Shown piece after piece: positions 1-8,163 of a DNA stretch of 35,519 nucleotides. Origin of the DNA: Spartobacteria bacterium (GTDB taxonomy: Bacteria; Verrucomicrobiota; Verrucomicrobiia; Chthoniobacterales; UBA10450). Both the position numbers and the translations under genes were made by a program. Every line of letters starts with the position of its first letter. Within the stretch, counting starts at the first letter, position 1. The notes below the pieces were generated by a model. The model was not told the origin of the DNA, did not search any database, and saw only the letters and a program-made list of their open reading frames with translations. The DNA is taken from NCBI GenBank assembly GCA_003134765.1, contig PLCM01000030.1:1-35519 (forward strand), written 5' to 3'.

Positions 1-1844
1 CCGCTCGCCGGATCGTAGAGTTCTGCACTCGCGAGAGTGCCGCTACTGTTATTTCCTCCTGTAACAAGCACTTTGCCGTTGGGCAGCAACGTCGCCGTGT
101 GATCATAGCGTGCAGTGCCGAGGCTGCCCGTGGCTGTCCAAGTCCCGCTCCCCGGATCGTACAGTTCCGCACTCGCGAGAGTGCCGCTGCCAACTCCTCC
201 TGCCACGAGCACCTTGCCGTTGGGCAGCAACGCCACTGTGTGATTAGCGCGTGCGGTGGCGAGGCTGCCGGTCGCCGTCCAAGTCCCGAGGGCCGGATCG
301 TACAGTTCCGCGCTCGCGAGAGTGCCGCTGATGCCAACTCCTCCTGCGACGAGCACCTTGCCGTTGGGCAACAACGTCGCCGTGTGCTGATCGCGTGCGG
401 CGCCGAAGCTCCCGGTCGCCGTCCAGGTCCCGCTCGCCGGATCGTACAGTTCCGCGCTCGCGAGAGTGCTGCTAAGGCCCTCTCCTCCTGCGACGAGCAC
501 CTTGCCGTTGGGCAGCAACGTCGCCGTGTGATTAGCGCGTGCGGTGGCGAGGCTGCCCGTGGCCGTCCAAGTCCCGCTCGCCGGATCGAACAGTTCCGCG
601 CTCGCGAGAGAACCGTTGCCGTTAAGTCCTCCTGAGACGAGCACCTTGCCGCTGGGCAGCAGCGTCGCCGTCTGATTAAAGCGTCCGGTGGCGAGGCCGC
701 CAGTCGCCGTCCAGCTCCCGCTCGCTGAATCGTAGAGTTCCGCGCTCGCGAGGGGGGAGGCAATTCCTCCTGCGACGAGCACCTTGCCGTTGGGCAGTAA
801 CGTCGCCGTGTGAAGATAGCGTGCGGTCGCGAGGCTGCCGGTGGCCGTCCAGCTCCCGCTCGCCGGATCGTACAGTTCCGCGCTCGCGAGAGAGCCGCTG
901 CCGTCAAATCCTCCTGCGACGAGGACCTTGCCGTTGGGCAACAACGTCACCGTATGATTAGCGCGTGCGGTGGCGAGGCTGCCGGTCGCCGTCCAGGTCC
1001 CGCTCGCTGGATCGTACAGCTCCGCGCTCACGAGATAGCTGCTGCCGTTGCGACCTCCTGCGACGAGGACCTTGCCGTTGGGCAGCAACGTCGCTGTGTG
1101 AAAAAAGCGTGCGGTGCCGAGGCTACCGGTCGCCGCCCAGCTCCCGCTCGCCGGATCGTACAGTTCCGCGCTCGCGAGAGAGCCGCTGCTGCTATTTCCT
1201 CCTGCGACAAGCACCTTGCCGTTGGGCAGCAACGTCGCCGTGTGATTAGCGCGTGCGGTGCCGAGGCTGCCGATCGCCGTCCAGGTCCCGCTCACTGGAT
1301 CGTACAGTTCCACGCTCGCGAGAGTGCCGCTGCTATTACTTCCGCCTGTGACAAGCACCTTGCCGCTGGGCAGCAACGTCGCCGTGTGATTAGCGCGTGC
1401 GGTGCCGAGGCTGAGAGTGGCCGTCCAACTCCCGCTCGCCGGATCGTACAGTTCCGCGCTCGCGAGAGAGCCGCTGGTGCCATTATAACCTCCTGCGACA
1501 AGCACCCTGCCGTTGGGCAGCAACGTCGCCGTGTGAAAATGGCGTTCGGTCGCGAGGCTGCCAGTGGCCGTCCAGCTCCCGCTCGCCGGATCGTACACTT
1601 CCGCGCTCGCCAGAGAGCCGCTGCTGATAACTCCAGAACCTCCTGCGACAAGCACCTTGCCGTTAGGCAGCAACGTCGCCGTGTGATAGTAGCGTGCGGT
1701 CGCGAGGCTGCCCGTGTTATTAAAAACAAAGGGGGTGCCCGCGCACGGCTGCACGAGCACCAGCCCCGCGCTCAGAAAAAACAGCGGGAACGCGTGCCCC
1801 GCGCCCCCTAGACGCGTGAGGGTAAGCCGGCGCATGAATTTCAT
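1..1844 (-). CDS. Secreted Kelch-repeat protein, C-terminus beyond window edge
   Basis: A reading frame stays open on the minus strand from an ATG at 1844 to the left edge (about 614 codons seen, no stop). It starts MKFMRRLTL with a basic stretch and a hydrophobic segment (FPLFFLSAGLVLV) ending near CAGTPF, which fits a signal peptide. The rest is about twelve units of roughly 45-50 residues, each with the pattern HTATLLPNGKVLVAGG, then a variable Gly/Ser linker, then LASAELYDPASGSWTATGSL. This is the Kelch motif (paired Gly, later Tyr and Trp) as in galactose-oxidase-type beta-propellers. Known Kelch proteins of this style are extracellular; ligand unknown. The high repeat identity, also at DNA level, suggests recent expansion or gene conversion. 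The 3' end is not visible, so total length and any anchor domain are unknown. Confidence 0.88.
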   Translation of the reverse strand, partial: MKFMRRLTLTRLGGAGHAFPLFFLSAGLVLVQPCAGTPFVFNNTGSLATARYYHTATLLPNGKVLVAGGSGVISSGSLASAEVYDPASGSWTATGSLATERHFHTATLLPNGRVLVAGGYNGTSGSLASAELYDPASGSWTATLSLGTARANHTATLLPSGKVLVTGGSNSSGTLASVELYDPVSGTWTAIGSLGTARANHTATLLPNGKVLVAGGNSSSGSLASAELYDPASGSWAATGSLGTARFFHTATLLPNGKVLVAGGRNGSSYLVSAELYDPASGTWTATGSLATARANHTVTLLPNGKVLVAGGFDGSGSLASAELYDPASGSWTATGSLATARYLHTATLLPNGKVLVAGGIASPLASAELYDSASGSWTATGGLATGRFNQTATLLPSGKVLVSGGLNGNGSLASAELFDPASGTWTATGSLATARANHTATLLPNGKVLVAGGEGLSSTLASAELYDPASGTWTATGSFGAARDQHTATLLPNGKVLVAGGVGISGTLASAELYDPALGTWTATGSLATARANHTVALLPNGKVLVAGGVGSGTLASAELYDPGSGTWTATGSLGTARYDHTATLLPNGKVLVTGGNNSSGTLASAELYDPAS

Positions 1845-2239
1845 CGGGTGAATGGGAACTAGCTACATTTACATCTGAAAATCGCGTAAAGCGACGTCCA
1901 GCGTAGGTCCAGCCCCACGAACTTATTCAGTCCGGCCGAAGATGTGTTGAAACGTCGGGTGACGTAATCGGACCCTTTGTATGTGGAGCGTCTACCCGTG
2001 TCAAAACTAAAATGACGCAGATTCCCGTTCCCTCTGAGGCGAAGCGCGGGTGTCCGCATGCCAGGTACGTCGGTTACCGTTCTCTCTTGATAAATCCCGC
2101 TCCACCCCGATGCCTTTCGTTCGCAGTTGAGCGCTTTAAGGTTGGCGCGAGCCGATTCTCACATCGTTCAACAGCGACTTTTCTGGACAGGAATGGACTG
2201 ACGGAAAATCATCAGGGGGGCAAAACGGGTGGACCTCCG
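1845..2239. other. Intergenic region between two minus-strand secreted-protein genes
   Basis: I see no credible gene in these 395 bases. The stretch holds the presumed promoter of the Kelch gene (no clear -35/-10 pair chosen) and, at its right end, one copy of a dispersed repeat (2179-2232) that recurs near 5268 and 11877. Confidence 0.5.
2179..2232 (+). repeat. Dispersed 55-bp repeat, copy 1
   Basis: Contains GGACAGGAATGGACTGACGG, then AAAATCATCAGGGGGGC and AAAACGGGTGG. Nearly the same string occurs at 11877-11936, and a more diverged one at 5268-5330. The two latter copies lie just inside the boundaries of the tRNA-fragment-flanked segment. This copy lies outside it, 8 bp from the stop of the NHL gene. 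Confidence 0.75.
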
Positions 2240-4642
2240 TTATTGCAGGTTGTAAACCTCGACCAGTCCTACCCCAGTCGTGTTGCTCTTGCCGGCGACA
2301 ATCGCAGTGTAGGCGCCGGGAGGCAGTGTCACGAGAATGGCGGACTCAGCGTCGTTGCTGGGTGGAAGGGTGGTGGCGCGGATGGCTGCTTCCTGCGATT
2401 GGCCGCTCGTATCGTCCACCTTCCAGTTATCGTTGGTCTTGATCGTGGCGCCGTTGCTATCGTGCAAGGCGAGGGTGGGATCAGCCAAGGGATTGGTGAC
2501 GCCGAAACTCGACAGCGACGGGCCGATGCCGTGAATAAGCACGCTGCTGCCCTGGCTGCTCCCGCCCAGGATGAACCCGCCGATCATGACGTTGTCACCG
2601 GTGTCGATGAATCCGCGGGTGCTGATGTTGGCGAACTGGTTCGGTGCGCTCTGGTCCAAGTCATACGCTTCGGCCAGGCCGATTCCGGTTTCGCCGTGCG
2701 CTCCTTTGAGAATGGCGGTGAAGCTGGAGAAGCCGCCGCTGCCAATGGGCAAGCTGGCGATGATGACCGACTCGCGTGGATCGCTCGGCTGAAAGCCGTT
2801 GGGGATGTCGCTGCTGTTACTGGCCTGCTGCCAGTTGTCGTTGCTGGTAATAAGACTCCCGTCGGCGGCGTGCAGCTCGAGCAAGGGATCGGCCAGCGGG
2901 TTGGTTACTCCCGCGCTAGCCAGGGAAGGTCCCAGCCCGCGGATCATGACTTTCTTGGTAGAACCAGATGGTCCGCTGACGATGAATCCGGCGATGAGCA
3001 CATTATTATCCGAGAGCACTTCCATGCGGGTGGAGATGTTCAGCGGGTGAGCGGCCGGAATAGGAGTCGGCGTAGGTGTAGCCGTCGGCAACGGTGTAGG
3101 TGTAGGTGTAGGCGTAGGCGTAGGTGTAGGCGTAGGTGTGGGTGTCGCCGTGGCAGTAGCTGTGGGCGTGGCCGTCGCGGTAGCTGTAGGTGTCGGCGTT
3201 GGGGTGGGTGTCGGTGTAGGTGTCGGCTCGGTGATGGTCAGGGTGTTGACGGGGGGGCTGCCGAGGCTGGCGTTGGTGGGTGTGCCCAGAGTGAATATGA
3301 TCGTCTTGCTGGCGCCGGGGTCGGACAGCAGCGTGCCGGTAATGTTTTGGGTGGTCTGGCCGATGCCGAACGTCAGCGGGCTGGCCGTGACGCCGCTGTA
3401 GTCGGTACCGGCGACCGCCGTTCCGCCCAGCGTGAACGGCACGGTCACAGTACCGCTGACCTTGCTCACCGTGTTGTTGGGGTTGTTGGCGACATAGAGG
3501 TTGCCGGAGGCGTCGAAGGCCAGGCCAATGGGGCCGTTGAACCCAGACGCGAAGGTGCTGACCACCCCTGCGGGCGTCACCTTGCTCACCGTGGTGCCGG
3601 TGAAGTTGGCGACGTAGAGATTGCCGGCGGCGTCGAAGGCCAGGCCTTCGGGGCTGTTGAACCCGGAGGCGAAGGTGCTGACCACCCCGGCGGGCGTCAC
3701 CTTGCTCACCGTGGTGCCGCCGTCGTTAGCGACGTATAGGTTGCCGCCGGCGTCGAAGGCCAGGCCGAAGGGGAAATTGAACCCGGAGGCGAACGTGCTG
3801 ACCACCCCCGCGGTCGTCACCTTGCTCACCGTGTTATTGCCGTTGTTGGCGACGTAGAGATTGCCGGCGACGTCGAACGCCAGGCCGACGGGGTTGGTGA
3901 ACCCGGAGGCGAAGGTGCTGACCACCCCTGCGGGCGTCACCTTGCTCACCGTGGTGCCTGTTTCGTTGGAGACGTAGAGGTTGCCGGCGGCGTCGAAGGC
4001 TTCGCCTGCGGGTCCGCTGAACCCTGTGGCGAAGGTGCTCACAACCCCTGCGGGCGTCACCTTGTTCACAGTGTTGGCGCCGTCATTGGCGACGTAGAGG
4101 TTGCCGGCGGCGTCGAAGGCCAGGAAGGCCGGCCCGTTGAACCCGGAGGCGAAGGTGGTGACGGTGGTGCTCGGTGTACCCGTGAGTGTCACCGGGATGC
4201 TGAACGTCCCGGCGGTCTCGCTGACCGTCTCGCTTGCCGCACCGAACTGCACAGTCGCGGTGACGGTGAATGTCTGCGGTCCCGACGTGCCGCCGCCAGG
4301 ACCGGCGGTCACGACCGTGATCGAATCGGCCCCTGTCGTGGTCAGGTCGGCGGCGGGAATGACGGCAGTCAGTTGGGTGGCACTGACGAACGTGGTGGTG
4401 AGCGGCGTGCCGTTGAAGTCCGCCGTCGCACCGTTGATGAAGCTATTCCCGGTCAGGAAGATGGTCGTATTCGGGCTGCCCGCCGTTGTCGAGGTCGGGG
4501 TGATGCTCGTCGTCGGGGGCGGCGCCACGGCGATGACGCCGCTGCTGCTGGTGATCGTGTAGTCCGCTGTGACCGCCTGCGCGATCGGCAGGCCAAGCAG
4601 CCCAAAGGCAAGGATACCCACGAAGAGATGCGGAGTTTTCAT
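2240..4642 (-). CDS. Secreted NHL-propeller protein with IPT and split Calx-beta domain
   Basis: 800 residues from the ATG at 4642, preferred over an upstream in-frame ATG at 4813 because a signal peptide follows directly (MKTPHLFVGILAFGLLGLPIAQA). Order: IPT/TIG-like domain about 41-127; first half of a Calx-beta-like domain about 128-160 (VQFGAASETVSETAG); six NHL/SMP-30-type blades of 40 residues about 161-397 (each with GLAFDAAGNLYVAN and TTVSKVTPAGVVSTF); second half of the Calx-beta domain about 398-466 (VPFTLGGTAVAGTDYSG); a Pro-Thr/Ala-Thr linker about 467-525; and a duplicated C-terminal domain, each half with NISTR, GLGPSL or GIGPSL, GVTNPLADP and a TNDNW-like motif. Probably exported; binding or structural role unknown. 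No catalytic site recognised. It is transcribed towards the Kelch gene, 395 bp away. Confidence 0.88.
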   Translation of the reverse strand: MKTPHLFVGILAFGLLGLPIAQAVTADYTITSSSGVIAVAPPPTTSITPTSTTAGSPNTTIFLTGNSFINGATADFNGTPLTTTFVSATQLTAVIPAADLTTTGADSITVVTAGPGGGTSGPQTFTVTATVQFGAASETVSETAGTFSIPVTLTGTPSTTVTTFASGFNGPAFLAFDAAGNLYVANDGANTVNKVTPAGVVSTFATGFSGPAGEAFDAAGNLYVSNETGTTVSKVTPAGVVSTFASGFTNPVGLAFDVAGNLYVANNGNNTVSKVTTAGVVSTFASGFNFPFGLAFDAGGNLYVANDGGTTVSKVTPAGVVSTFASGFNSPEGLAFDAAGNLYVANFTGTTVSKVTPAGVVSTFASGFNGPIGLAFDASGNLYVANNPNNTVSKVSGTVTVPFTLGGTAVAGTDYSGVTASPLTFGIGQTTQNITGTLLSDPGASKTIIFTLGTPTNASLGSPPVNTLTITEPTPTPTPTPTPTPTATATATPTATATATPTPTPTPTPTPTPTPTPLPTATPTPTPIPAAHPLNISTRMEVLSDNNVLIAGFIVSGPSGSTKKVMIRGLGPSLASAGVTNPLADPLLELHAADGSLITSNDNWQQASNSSDIPNGFQPSDPRESVIIASLPIGSGGFSSFTAILKGAHGETGIGLAEAYDLDQSAPNQFANISTRGFIDTGDNVMIGGFILGGSSQGSSVLIHGIGPSLSSFGVTNPLADPTLALHDSNGATIKTNDNWKVDDTSGQSQEAAIRATTLPPSNDAESAILVTLPPGAYTAIVAGKSNTTGVGLVEVYNLQ
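3055..3235 (-). repeat. Low-complexity Pro-Thr / Ala-Thr linker
   Basis: Runs of GTAGGT/GTAGGC hexamers on the plus strand encode alternating Pro-Thr and Ala-Thr on the minus strand. This is a flexible linker, probably surface-exposed or glycosylated, between the propeller part and the C-terminal domains of the NHL protein. Confidence 0.85.
3450..4162 (-). repeat. Six 120-bp in-frame tandem repeats (NHL blades)
   Basis: The sequence repeats with an exact 120-bp period (compare positions 3541, 3661, 3781, 3901, 4021 and 4141, all starting with a form of ACCCGGAGGCGAAGGTGCTG). Each unit encodes one 40-residue blade. The fixed period and high identity point to recent amplification. Confidence 0.9.
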
Positions 4643-4982
4643 AAGTTGGAACCGCCTGGGCTGCAAAACTGGAAGGATTGAACTCCCCATCGCGTGAGCA
4701 GCGTGCAGCGAAAGTCCAGCTCCAATTCTCACCCGCCCCCGGAGCCACAGACGCGTTGCCACGTCGATCGACGTAATTAACGCGCTTCTGACAGAATTTA
4801 GTAACGCCGTCAATCGAATTGCTGCGCCGGGCGGGCTGGGAGTCCGTCCATGTTCGCGTCGATCATGCTTCTCGCCTCGCCTTTGCTCAGATCATGCCCG
4901 ACGAAAGCCAATCGAGGGCCCTGTCTTCCTCGGACGCGGCTTGCTTAGTTCGCCCTCTCGGCATCAAGGCCAGCGCCCTCAT

Positions 4983-5009
4983 GAGCGATAACGGCTCCTG
5001 TTATCGCTC
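4983..5009. other. Perfect inverted repeat (10-bp arms)
   Basis: GAGCGATAAC, a 7-base loop, then GTTATCGCTC. A stable stem with no T-run after it on either strand, so it may be an operator or a recombination-related hairpin rather than a terminator. It lies 119 bp left of the tRNA fragment. Confidence 0.5.
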
Positions 5010-5127
5010 CCACTTCTTCCGGTCACGGAAGAATCTGTTTCAAGGATCTTCCGACAAAATTTGCGGGATCGGTCAAACGAGAATGATTGATGAAATTGTT
5101 TCGGCCCGTGATATTCTTCGCCTTCGC

Positions 5128-5165
5128 GGGGGTATAGCTCAGTTGGTAGAGCGCGTCGTTCGCAA
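5128..5165 (+). pseudogene. tRNA-Ala(CGC) 5' half, probable attachment-site scar
   Basis: Starts GGGGGTATAGCTCAGTTGG and has a complete D-arm (GCTC...GAGC), the 5' strand of the anticodon stem (CGTCG) and the loop TTCGCAA with anticodon CGC. Immediately after the loop the match stops (AGATTTTTGCGG): no 3' anticodon strand, T-arm or acceptor 3' strand follows. Tyrosine recombinases commonly cross over in tRNA genes, often in the anticodon or T loop, so a break right after the anticodon loop suggests an integration or excision scar. A second 5' half lies at 11995. Confidence 0.8.
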
Positions 5166-5267
5166 AGATTTTTGCGGTTTTGTTATTCGTTAGGAGCGTT
5201 CTGGACCCTGCTGGACAGGTACGGTCGCTAAAAAGAAAGCGCGTTCCCTCCGATCCGCACAATCGTG

Positions 5268-5330
5268 TGGACATTTCTGGACACGAGTGGACCGAATTTC
5301 CGGCGCCAGGGGGGCAAAACGGGTGGGGCC
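5268..5330 (+). repeat. Dispersed repeat, diverged copy 2
   Basis: Shares TTTCTGGACA, GTGGACCGAA and GGGGGGCAAAACGGGTGGGG with the copies at 2179 and 11877. It lies about 100 bp inside the left tRNA fragment, in the same orientation as the copy near the right tRNA fragment. Confidence 0.55.
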
Positions 5331-5806
5331 TTTTCCAGAGACAAATTCCCCGCCGAGAATTTCTGCCTAGAACAATCAACTGCGATCTCGAGAACCCGAT
5401 TGCTCACGGATCGGATCGAAGAGGTAGGAGTCAAACCGCGATAAATCTCCCCGCTTGGACCACGATCATCCAATGCGGCGTTGCCCCCTGTTGCGCGAGA
5501 GCTGCGCACAAATTGCTTAGATCAGCCGTGCGATGAGGGCTGCTCAAGCGCAAGAGCGACGTGCAGTCGCAGGCTAGAGCTGCACCCGACGCATACCGAT
5601 CCGCAGATTGTGATGAGTACGACGTTGGGATTTCATACAAAAGGATATCAGGAACTTTTTCGCTGTCTGGAATCCGCGGAATCGTCCATCGAGCGCGCAT
5701 ACGTAAGTCATCTCCGGCGTAGGTATTGCGTTCCGTCCGAATGAGGGCGCAACCTCGTTAGCCTGCCCTGTTGCTCCGGACTTCGGAAAGCCACGGAAGG
5801 CGCTCG

Positions 5807-6760
5807 CTAGTTTGCGAATTCGTTCCGCAACCGCGTAATCCGCTTCGGGTCCGTTCCTTCAACGAGTCCCAATCCCTGGCACAGAAATGCATGGCGTTTT
5901 TCGCCGCGGAGCCGAAGACGCTTCGCGTCCGAATCGAGAGCTTTCAGCTTTTCGGCCATGGCGCGCCTGTGTTCCAGCCCCTCGGCGAGAGCAGCGCCCT
6001 GCTTCTTTGGAGCGCGGGCGCGGTGAAGTTTCATCACTGCATCCCATCGCACGTCCCGCTTTGCGTCGAAGGACCAATAGGCGGGGATGAATACCATCGT
6101 CCCATGTGGAGTAAGGTTGACCGACAGTTTGAAGACCAACGGCCGATCGTGTTGCATTCCATAAAGATTCCAGCGGAAGCAGAATGCATCGAAGACCGCT
6201 TGGAAACGCTCGGCGCGCTTTTTCCAATTAACAGAGAATGGTTGCCGCAGATTCCTTTCCGCACCGAGCGTGCGACGAATCACGCCTTTCCGATCACGAT
6301 AGCGATCAACCTCCCATGTATCTTTGATACGACTCCATTCGCGAGCCAATTCGGCATTCCGTGCTGCCTTCTTTTCTTCCGCTTCAAACTTCGCGGCAGT
6401 AGTGATCAGTTCTTCGTAGTGGCCGCGTTGCACATAGTGCTCGTGTTCCGCGACGACCGAGCAAACCGTCCCGTCAGGAGGAGCGGGTAAGATTGCGAGG
6501 AGCAAATCCATCTCTCTGTCGAGTCTCTTGCCCCCGCTCAACTGGACCAGACATTGAACAAATATGTGTTGGATGTTGATCGGCCAGAGTGTGATTGGAG
6601 CCAGCATCCAGTGATAGAGCCCCTCGATCGGTTGCACGACCGCTTCGCCCCGCTCCAGTCGCAGCGAATGATACCGACGGATCTCCGGCTCAGCCCATTC
6701 GCGCCGGTGAAAAGCCAAGCCGTCGAGAGTTCTCAGATCGTGTCGTAAGCGCGAAGTCAC
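5807..6760 (-). CDS. Uncharacterised 317-residue protein
   Basis: Reads from a GTG at 6760 (MTSRLRHDLRTLDGL) to a stop at 5807. I do not recognise the family. The N-terminal half contains a hydrophobic stretch (LYHWMLAPITLWPINIQHIF); the middle is charged and helix-rich (KFEAEEKKAARNAELAREW); the C-terminal part is strongly basic and Arg/Lys-rich (DAKRLRLRGEKRHAF). There is no signal peptide or membrane anchor. It is divergent from the exonuclease gene, with about 95 bp between starts, so the two may share a control region. The basic tail would fit nucleic-acid binding, but that is only a guess. Confidence 0.6.
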   Translation of the reverse strand: MTSRLRHDLRTLDGLAFHRREWAEPEIRRYHSLRLERGEAVVQPIEGLYHWMLAPITLWPINIQHIFVQCLVQLSGGKRLDREMDLLLAILPAPPDGTVCSVVAEHEHYVQRGHYEELITTAAKFEAEEKKAARNAELAREWSRIKDTWEVDRYRDRKGVIRRTLGAERNLRQPFSVNWKKRAERFQAVFDAFCFRWNLYGMQHDRPLVFKLSVNLTPHGTMVFIPAYWSFDAKRDVRWDAVMKLHRARAPKKQGAALAEGLEHRRAMAEKLKALDSDAKRLRLRGEKRHAFLCQGLGLVEGTDPKRITRLRNEFAN

Positions 6761-6854
6761 CCGCGGAAGAGTATCGCTACGTCAGAATTGGGCAATGACT
6801 GTCGCCAATCGATGCCCTCGCAAGAAAGGTCGTCAGACGCGTACAGCGAAGCCG

Positions 6855-7433
6855 ATGAACACCGTCATTTTCGATCTGGAAACCACCGGCTTCTCCCCCG
6901 CTTGGAACGAAATCATTCAGATTGCCGCCATTCGCATCCGCGATGGGAAAATTTGCTGGGACGATAGTTTCTCCACCTTCGTCCGGCCCGATCGCATCGT
7001 TTCAGGCTTCATCACCGACATCACGGGTATAACCAATGATGATGTTCGCGAGGCACCAAGTTCGACCGAAGCTCTTATGTCGTTCTCCTGCTTCGCCGGC
7101 GATGCGATTCTCCTTGGTCACAACGCCCGCCGGTTCGACATGCCGTTCATCCGCGAGAGTTGTGCGCGTCACAATCTCCCGGTGCGCTCAGTGCGCTTCG
7201 TTGATTCCATGGACCTCTCCCGCCAGATCTGGGGTGGCCGCGCCGGTCACGGGCTAGATTCGATCATGGAGCGCCTTGGAATTCCGGAAGACGCCAGGCG
7301 TCACACCGCTCCGGGTGACGTGGCGATCGTTGCGGAGGCAGTTCTCCGCATGTGGAAGCTGCTCAGTCGAGGTTTCCAATTATCCCCGGTCGACTGCGAG
7401 TCAGGATTTTTGCCAGCGCTGTCAGCCGCATGA
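6855..7433 (+). CDS. DEDDh 3'-5' exonuclease (DnaQ/RNase T-like)
   Basis: 192 residues from the ATG at 6855, chosen because ExoI begins at once (MNTVIFDLETTGF); an in-frame ATG at 6795 would add 20 basic, featureless residues. Motifs: ExoI Asp7 and Glu9 in FDLETTG; ExoII Asp95 in HNARRFDMPFI; ExoIII His150 and Asp155 in HTAPGDV. All five DEDDh residues are present, so it should be active on single-stranded DNA or RNA 3' ends with two metal ions. The length fits a stand-alone exonuclease domain, as in DNA polymerase III epsilon, but in this setting it is more likely an accessory or mobile-element exonuclease than the replicative proofreader. Its stop overlaps the next start (ATGA), so the pair should be translated together. 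Confidence 0.88.
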   Translation: MNTVIFDLETTGFSPAWNEIIQIAAIRIRDGKICWDDSFSTFVRPDRIVSGFITDITGITNDDVREAPSSTEALMSFSCFAGDAILLGHNARRFDMPFIRESCARHNLPVRSVRFVDSMDLSRQIWGGRAGHGLDSIMERLGIPEDARRHTAPGDVAIVAEAVLRMWKLLSRGFQLSPVDCESGFLPALSAA

Positions 7434-7738
7434 GCATTCACAACAAATGGAGCATTGGCCAAAAGGCTCTCTGCATCGACGATACGTTCCCGCGCTACAT
7501 AGCCGATTGGTGCGATGCCCTTCCCATCGCTGGCCACATCTATACCATTCGAGGTATGCAGTTCGGCGTCGATCCGATCACGAACATGTATGATTTGGGA
7601 CTTCTTCTCGAGGAAATCAGCAGTCCGCGCAAAGCCAACGGCGCCGAGGCCGGTTTCTTTCACACGCGTTTCGTCCCGTGGATCGACATCCAGGACTACG
7701 CAGCCATCGAACATCGCGAGTTGCAAAGCACGCCGTGA
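7430..7738 (+). CDS. Small conserved protein of unknown function (CIDD motif)
   Basis: 102 residues from the ATG at 7430, which overlaps the exonuclease stop by four bases (ATGA); hence translational coupling is likely. The sequence opens MSIHNKWSIGQKALCIDDTF, then LPIAGHIYTIRGM and a C-terminal GFFHTRFVPW. From memory, this pattern (GQKVVCIDD..., P..G..YTIR, F...RFRPL) belongs to a widespread family of small proteins of unknown function seen in proteobacterial and phage-related settings. Predicted mostly beta and soluble, possibly an SH3-like barrel. It may act with the exonuclease, but there is no direct evidence beyond the overlap. Confidence 0.75.
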   Translation: MSIHNKWSIGQKALCIDDTFPRYIADWCDALPIAGHIYTIRGMQFGVDPITNMYDLGLLLEEISSPRKANGAEAGFFHTRFVPWIDIQDYAAIEHRELQSTP

Positions 7739-7794
7739 AGGAGAATCAGCCGATTATCAGCCTTCCACCTGAGAACCGAACACTCTTGACCACT

Positions 7795-7811
7795 TGGCTC
7801 CGAAGGAGCCA
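7795..7811. terminator. Small hairpin after the exonuclease operon
   Basis: TGGCTCC GAA GGAGCCA is a perfect 7-bp stem with a 3-base loop, 57 bp after the stop of the small coupled gene. There is only a weak T-rich tail, so it is a possible terminator or processing stem. A second small palindrome (GCTCATTTGAGC) follows at 7818. Confidence 0.35.
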
Positions 7812-7875
7812 TGATTTGCTCATTTGAGCTTAGACCGCCACTCCGGAACCACACCAGCGCCAAAACAAGACCCAA

Positions 7876-8100
7876 ATGAACAACTACCAATGCGAAAAGT
7901 GCGAAGCTCTAATCGAGTCTTCGCGAGCCCCAAACAACTCAGGGTGCCCCGAGGGTTCATTCCACAAATGGCATGATCTCGGTCCCGTCGGCACCACAAA
8001 CTATCAGTGCAAAAAGTGCAGCACACTTATCAAGGCAGCCCGGACTCCGAGCAACTCCGGTTGTCCGAGCGGTTCGTTCCACCAGTGGACGAAGCTTTAG
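7876..8100 (+). CDS. Small protein with two tandem CxxC zinc motifs
   Basis: 74 residues made of two copies of one unit of about 33 residues: YQCEKCEALIESSRAPNN then SGCPEGSFHKW, and YQCKKCSTLIKAARTPSN then SGCPSGSFHQW. Each unit offers CxxC, a later Cys and a His, enough for one zinc site per unit, so a tandem zinc-ribbon-like protein is likely. Possible roles are protein or nucleic-acid binding; none is shown. The start MNNYQC at 7876 places the first motif at residue 4, so little is missing. It lies between the exonuclease pair and the UDG-like gene, all on the plus strand. Confidence 0.78.
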   Translation: MNNYQCEKCEALIESSRAPNNSGCPEGSFHKWHDLGPVGTTNYQCKKCSTLIKAARTPSNSGCPSGSFHQWTKL

Positions 8101-8163
8101 TCGTCATCCGCACTTTGGTCCTTGGGTTGGCGGTCGCTACGCTTCTTCCGCATAACCTTCAAT

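Larger units (their letters stand above)
4643..5806. other. Gene-poor 1.2 kb stretch at the left boundary of the island
   Basis: Short open frames occur on both strands but none has a recognisable domain, a good start or support from a neighbour. The stretch holds the NHL-gene upstream region, an inverted repeat (4983-5009), a tRNA-Ala 5' half (5128-5165) and a diverged copy of the dispersed repeat (5268-5330). From 5331 to 5806 I see nothing I can name. Confidence 0.55.

Noticed and set aside
99..1811. Long plus-strand open frames rich in Arg/Ala (99-635 and 810-1811)
   Set aside because: They are the reverse reading of the Kelch repeats on the minus strand, in the same codon register; the minus frame gives clear Kelch motifs and a signal peptide.
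2012..3739. 575-codon plus-strand frame with Cys-Arg runs
   Set aside because: Its repeats and Arg/Cys runs come from the antisense of the NHL blades and the Pro-Thr linker.
3055..4162. CRISPR-like or telomere-like repeat array
   Set aside because: The units are in-frame coding repeats (120 bp, and GTAGGT hexamers for Pro-Thr) with no spacers.
4819..5744. Several frames of 87-124 codons on both strands between the NHL gene and 5807
   Set aside because: They overlap each other, run through the tRNA fragment and the dispersed repeat, and show no domain, good start or coding pattern.
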